Of a stretch of DNA of 9,623 nucleotides, positions 7,135 through 9,623 are shown piece by piece (within the stretch, counting starts at the first letter, position 1; each line of letters begins with the position of its first letter). The stretch comes from Candidatus Fermentibacterota bacterium. Its GTDB lineage: Bacteria > JAFGKV01. The stretch lies in the NCBI GenBank assembly GCA_016928395.1, contig JAFGKV010000317.1, forward strand, positions 1-9,623. Reading direction: 5' to 3'. The notes beneath the pieces are model-generated. The model searched no databases and was not told the DNA's origin. It saw only the letters and a list, made by a program, of their open reading frames with translations. The position numbers were made by a program, and so were the translations under genes.

Positions 7135-7463
7135 TGGCTTCCCGGCATTTCCCACGGTGGGTGCTGATCGCCATGGTGCTTGGTACGAACGGAGGCCTCT
7201 AAGCCTAAAACCTTGACGCCAGCGCGTTGTGTCGGTATGCAGCAAGCCACGATAACATGCATGGGAGCAGGTGGGAGTGGTTCTGGGATTGGTATGGGCT
7301 CGATGCGTCGCGGTTTGAGAGTGATCTGGTTGGTTCCTCGTTGGTCCGAGAGCGAATCCATCGTGGCGGTGCCTGGGACGACCTGACCCAGGACCGCCGC
7401 TCGGCGAGCCGTGGCGGGAACGATCCCGGTCTTCAAGGCATCGGCTTGGGATTCCGGGGGTGA
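7134..7463 (+). pseudogene. Decayed FGE-sulfatase-domain gene: signal-peptide start plus FGE C-terminal remnant
   Basis: An ATG at 7134-7136 overlaps the preceding stop (TAATG) and opens a 22-codon segment that looks like a signal peptide, with a basic start and then WVLIAMVLG. It ends at TAA 7200-7202; a second stop, TAA, is at 7206-7208. In the same frame the sequence continues from about 7209 to TGA 7461-7463 as the end of an FGE/C-type-lectin domain: DNMHGSRWEWFWDWYG (compare DMHGNVWEWCWDWYG, typical of the family), then HRGGAWDD, RRSASRGGNDPG and GLGFRG. The middle of the gene (FN3-like or N-terminal FGE parts) is absent. The best reading is an internal deletion plus stop codons in a former secreted FGE gene, paralogous to the C-terminus of the 3439-5985 product. 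A short FGE fragment could start at ATG 7227, but no good ribosome site precedes it. Confidence 0.75.
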
Positions 7464-7478
7464 GCAGCGCTCGCTGCT
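7463..7478 (+). other. Stem-loop immediately after the pseudogene stop
   Basis: AGCAGCG (7463-7469), CT, CGCTGCT (7472-7478) is a perfect 7-bp inverted repeat, or a 6-bp stem with a GCTC loop. It begins at the last base of the TGA stop. No T-run follows, so it is not a standard intrinsic terminator. It could slow transcription or mark a processing point between the upstream genes and the VWA gene. Confidence 0.4.
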
Positions 7479-7521
7479 ATAGGCTCGGTCTGGGAGAAAA
7501 CCGGGAAGTCGGAGGTGTGAC

Positions 7522-8631
7522 ATGAAGTCTGTGGCTGTGATTGGGTTCCTTGTGGTGGTGGGAGCAGGTGGAAAGGGCGCTGCGCAGGTCGAGCTGACGC
7601 CGCCGATTCCGACGGCGCAGGGAACGCTGCGGTCCATCGTAACGGTTCGGGACGGGGCCGGAGCCATTGTCAGCGGACTTGCGGCTGATCGGTTCTCGAT
7701 CACCATCGAGGGCCAGTCGGCGGCGGTGTCGTCGGTTCGCCCGATCACGGAGCAGTGGCTGGCCGTGGCCATGCTCATCGACAAGAGTGGGAGTATGAAG
7801 GGCCGGCCCTTGGCCGCGGCCAAAGAGGCCGCAAAGGACTTTGTCCGTAGATGTGGGGGACAGACGCTGTTTGCGGTCGTGCCCTTTGATGAGGACAGCC
7901 TGCCGCCGCCGCAGTTCCTAAGGGCCGACCAGGGGGTCGGGCAGCTCATCGACGGCATCCAGCTCGGCAACAACACCGCCTTGTACGATGCGATACTGAC
8001 CATTCTGCCTTCGTTGGCTGATCATTGGGCGCCGCGCAAGGCAATGATCGCCTTGACCGACGGGAAGGATACGCGGAGCAAGGCAACCTTCAACGCCCTG
8101 GAGAGCCGGATTAAGGGTTCGGCAGTGCCCGTCTACACGGTGGGCCTTGGGAACGATATCGAGGCCCGCAAGCTGGAGGCAGTGGCGGCAGCGACGGGTG
8201 GGAGGTACTTGCACGCCCCGGAACCGAGCGATCTCATACGAATCTACCAGGCCATCGCGGCGGAGCTGGAGAGCGGGTATGTGGTGGAGTTCGAGGAGCC
8301 CGGTGGTCCCGGAGCGACCGGGGGCCGCCAACTTGTGCTGACCGTGCAGACGCCGGGAGGACCGGTCACGCACACGATGCTGTTCGAGCAAGGGGGTGAA
8401 CCGGTGGCCGTGGAGCCTGGGCCGACCCACGCGACGGTCACCGTGTCGCCGAAAGAAGAGGCGTTCCGCTGGGAGCCCGTGGCCATTGGAGCGGCCGTTG
8501 GTCTCCTGCTTGGGCTGGCGGTTGCCTTGATCGCCCGAACCCGCGTGGCGGCCGTGCGAGTTCTGGCGGTTGCGTTGGCCGTGCTGTTGGGCGCTTTGGC
8601 AGGTGGAGTCGTGTCGCTTATCGCGAAGTAG
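7522..8631 (+). CDS. Secreted/membrane-anchored VWA-domain protein with intact MIDAS
   Basis: A 369-residue envelope protein with a von Willebrand factor A domain, a metal-dependent protein-binding module. Residues 1-22 form a signal peptide. A short beta domain (about 33-77, VRDGAGAIVSGL then SITIEG) resembles the lead-in of the VWFA-related proteins common in Acidobacteria. The VWA domain (about 80-275) has a complete metal site: DKSGS (D87, S89, S91), T152 in NNTALYDA and D180 in LTDGKD. After an extended Pro/Gly/Val region, two hydrophobic segments (about 320-338 and 346-368) end the protein, so the VWA should face the periplasm with the C-terminus anchored in the inner membrane. The start is fixed by GGAGGT at 7511-7516. 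It lies 58 nt after the pseudogene stop and on the same strand as the kinase cassette, so it may share the transcript or be partly independent. The specific partner is unknown. Confidence 0.92.
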   Translation: MKSVAVIGFLVVVGAGGKGAAQVELTPPIPTAQGTLRSIVTVRDGAGAIVSGLAADRFSITIEGQSAAVSSVRPITEQWLAVAMLIDKSGSMKGRPLAAAKEAAKDFVRRCGGQTLFAVVPFDEDSLPPPQFLRADQGVGQLIDGIQLGNNTALYDAILTILPSLADHWAPRKAMIALTDGKDTRSKATFNALESRIKGSAVPVYTVGLGNDIEARKLEAVAAATGGRYLHAPEPSDLIRIYQAIAAELESGYVVEFEEPGGPGATGGRQLVLTVQTPGGPVTHTMLFEQGGEPVAVEPGPTHATVTVSPKEEAFRWEPVAIGAAVGLLLGLAVALIARTRVAAVRVLAVALAVLLGALAGGVVSLIAK

Positions 8632-8657
8632 GGGGGGGAAGAGAGGGGGACAAGTCC

Positions 8658-8695
8658 CAACATCGAACGTCGAACGTTGAACGTTGAACGTTGAA
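8658..8695. repeat. 7-bp-period repeat run, downstream run 1
   Basis: Heptamers CAACATC, GAACGTC, GAACGTT, GAACGTT, GAACGTT, GAA in strict register. It is the cleanest run in the window; three consecutive identical units imply recent expansion. It begins 26 nt after the VWA stop, following a G-rich stretch (8633-8650). The core AACGTT is itself palindromic. Confidence 0.8.
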
Positions 8696-8738
8696 GGGGA
8701 AGGACGGAATCTCGCTCGACTACGCCTCTGGAGGGAGA

Positions 8739-8766
8739 GGGTTCGCGGTTGACACCGCTCCTACAT
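8739..8766. repeat. REP-like hairpin element
   Basis: GCGGT (8745-8749), TGAC loop, ACCGC (8754-8758) form a 5-bp stem, with a CTCCTACA tail to the right. Read on the minus strand this is TGTAGGAGCGGTGTCAACCGC. It resembles the TGTAGGAGCGGnnnnnnCCGCGA interspersed palindromes I know from several bacterial genomes. A single copy is present here. The TTGACA inside it is not taken as a promoter. Confidence 0.5.
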
Positions 8767-8787
8767 TGGGGAAGGGAGCGGGGAGGG

Positions 8788-8808
8788 GAACGTTGAGCAT
8801 CGAACGTT
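8788..8808. repeat. 7-bp-period repeat run, downstream run 2
   Basis: Heptamers GAACGTT, GAGCATC, GAACGTT. It is the same unit as the runs at 126-164, 287-310 and 8658-8695, and the last copy before the base composition turns AT-rich. Confidence 0.65.
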
Positions 8809-8892
8809 CAGGGGAAACTGGAAGAGATAGAACAGGGGAAACAGCAAACTTTGTTTTTTAAAGTTGGATGGTAGAGATACTTTATATTTTCA

Positions 8893-8940
8893 AGTAAGTG
8901 TTGATTCCCTGCTGGGTCAGGCCCGAGTTTCACACTTACT
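8893..8940. repeat. Perfect 9-bp inverted repeat in AT-rich stretch
   Basis: AGTAAGTGT (8893-8901) and ACACTTACT (8932-8940) are exact inverse complements separated by 30 nt that include GGGTCAGGCCC. The pair lies 60-110 nt beyond the 3' end of the transposase gene, where an insertion-sequence end would be expected. It may be subterminal IS structure. I cannot assign it as a terminal repeat because the other IS end is outside the window. Confidence 0.55.
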
Positions 8941-8959
8941 GATTTCGATTCTCTTTTGA

Positions 8960-8974
8960 CCTTGCGCTGCAAGG
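8960..8974. repeat. Short perfect stem-loop near the transposase 3' end
   Basis: CCTTGC (8960-8965), GCT loop, GCAAGG (8969-8974). It lies 27 nt beyond the transposase stop. On the minus strand it is followed by TCAAAAGAG, with no T-run, so a standard terminator is not supported. It may be part of the IS end structure or block read-through into the transposase. Confidence 0.4.
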
Positions 8975-9000
8975 GATTCGATGGCCCTTTGTGTAGTTAC

Positions 9001-9623
9001 CTAGAAATGGCGATCCAGCCCGTATAGATCGCTCAGCTGTTCCGCCAGCGGGCTGTTCTTCTCCAGCACCCGGCCACCGCTCTCGTCAGGGTACACCAGA
9101 TACGCCTCCCGTATGCCTCCCATTGCCAGCAGCCATACCCGCGCACTCATGCTCAGTCCCGCCTGTTCCGCTTCCAGTAGCAGCAGCTTCAAGAGCAGCA
9201 ATCCTAACACACAGCAGAACGCATGCATCCGGATCTTCGTGTCCGTCCAGTTCCGGATCGGCCACATGCTTACTTCACTCCGATCCTTCAGCTCCTTGAA
9301 TACATCCTCCACCTTCCGCCTCTCCCCATCCAGCTCGATCATCTCCTCCGCCCGCATCCCCATCCGGTTCGTGAACAACACCCGCTTCCCAAACTGCTTC
9401 TTCTTCTCCCGACACTCGAATCCCCTCCGCCTCACCCGGAGCGTGTCTCCCTCGATCTCGTACTCCACATACCTCCGCGCCTGCGCTCCCTGCACCTGCT
9501 GCTCCCGTAACACCTGATCCAGCCGCCCCCGCGTCCGCGTTCCCTCCTCCTCTCCCCAGTACTGCCTCCACACCTTCCGAAGCTCCTCCTTCGCTCCCTC
9601 GATCCGATGGTTGAATCCCCGTA
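9001..9623 (-). CDS. DDE transposase, IS4/IS1634-like (5' part outside the window)
   Basis: C-terminal part of a cut-and-paste transposase. The frame is open from the stop (minus-strand TAG, 9003-9001) through the window edge. Codons before the GTG at 9573 continue as a plausible protein (IEGAKEELRKVWRQYW), so the gene is cut by the window, not started at 9573. The C-terminal region has RKVEDVFKELK, with a Glu near 9309-9307 in the position expected of the third catalytic residue of the DDE set. It then reads RNWTDTKIRMHAFCCVLGLLLLKLL, in its middle matching the (Y/N)WTDxxIRxH and hydrophobic-helix pattern of IS4-superfamily enzymes, IS1634 type being the closest I recall. The first two catalytic Asp residues should lie upstream of the window. 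It runs convergently toward the VWA gene. Intactness cannot be judged. Confidence 0.8.
   Translation of the reverse strand, partial: RGFNHRIEGAKEELRKVWRQYWGEEEGTRTRGRLDQVLREQQVQGAQARRYVEYEIEGDTLRVRRRGFECREKKKQFGKRVLFTNRMGMRAEEMIELDGERRKVEDVFKELKDRSEVSMWPIRNWTDTKIRMHAFCCVLGLLLLKLLLLEAEQAGLSMSARVWLLAMGGIREAYLVYPDESGGRVLEKNSPLAEQLSDLYGLDRHF

Larger units (their letters stand above)
8893..9623 (-). mobile_element. Insertion sequence, 3' part (partial, IS4/IS1634-like)
   Basis: The transposase gene from 9001 to the window edge and its 3' flank with the 9-bp inverted repeat are read as one end of an IS element. The base composition shifts from G-rich repeats to an AT-richer stretch at about 8840. 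The left boundary is a guess; the true end may lie anywhere from about 8840 to 8960. The other end is outside the window. Confidence 0.45.

Noticed and set aside
5860-7463. Diversity-generating retroelement: FGE C-terminus at 5860-5985 as variable region and the FGE-like stretch at 7340-7463 as template repeat
   Set aside because: The two segments are only loosely similar at DNA level and their differences are not confined to adenines. The second is a coding-like remnant with its own frame, and no reverse transcriptase is present in the window.
6528-8003. 491-codon open frame on the minus strand
   Set aside because: It lies opposite the TonB-C gene, the pseudogene and the VWA gene, all with clear domains on the plus strand. 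Its translation is Ser/Pro/Arg-rich with no recognisable motif, as expected of a shadow in high-GC DNA.
359-8631. TerY-P type phosphorylation triad
   Set aside because: No PP2C phosphatase is encoded, and the VWA protein here has a signal peptide and membrane helices, unlike the cytoplasmic TerY-like VWA proteins.
8749-8754. TTGACA as a -35 promoter box
   Set aside because: It lies inside the REP-like hairpin, and no -10-like hexamer occurs 16-18 nt downstream.
8658-8808. CRISPR-like array from the regular short repeats
   Set aside because: The unit is 7 bp in direct tandem without spacers, and no cas genes are visible. It is a short tandem repeat, not a CRISPR array.

Overview
The window is a high-GC bacterial accessory region. 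Codon choice, dense G/C-rich intergenic repeats and the domain mix (Hanks-type kinase, PEGA, TPR, FGE/C-type-lectin fold, TonB-C, VWA) fit an environmental, probably diderm, bacterium. A TonB-C domain implies an outer membrane. Nothing here fixes the phylum; the repeat styles recall metagenome-derived lineages, but that is only an impression.

Layout. Positions 1-358 hold no convincing gene. They carry three copies of a palindromic CCCTTTGnCAAAGGG-type element and two runs of a 7-bp-period GAACGTT-type repeat. A same-strand cassette follows at 359-8631: (1) a membrane-spanning Ser/Thr kinase with paired zinc ribbons at its C-terminus (359-1960); (2) an exported zinc-ribbon/TPR/double-PEGA membrane protein (2006-3412); (3) an exported protein with five ~94-residue FN3-like repeats and a C-terminal FGE-sulfatase-type domain (3439-5985); (4) a paralogue of gene 2 with the same zinc-ribbon/TPR front half but a TonB C-terminal domain (6091-7134); (5) a decayed gene made of a signal-peptide start and an FGE-domain tail (7134-7463); (6) a secreted or membrane-anchored VWA protein with an intact MIDAS (7522-8631). 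Gaps of 45, 26 and 105 nt, and a TAATG overlap into the pseudogene, suggest one transcript through at least 7463. The VWA gene has its own strong Shine-Dalgarno, and a stem-loop precedes it.

Positions 8632-9000 contain the same heptamer repeats, a REP-like hairpin and an AT-richer stretch with inverted repeats. This leads into the 3' part of a DDE transposase gene on the minus strand (9001 to the window end).

Functional reading (inference). The kinase domain should be cytoplasmic. The kinase zinc ribbons, the zinc-ribbon/TPR/PEGA protein, the zinc-ribbon/TonB-C protein, the FN3-FGE protein and the VWA domain should all lie outside the cytoplasmic membrane. The cassette therefore looks like an envelope-spanning signalling or adhesion assembly in which one zinc-ribbon theme recurs on the kinase and two partners. 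I do not recognise it as a named system. The shared, exported, atypically spaced zinc ribbon and the swapped C-terminal modules are the most distinctive observations.
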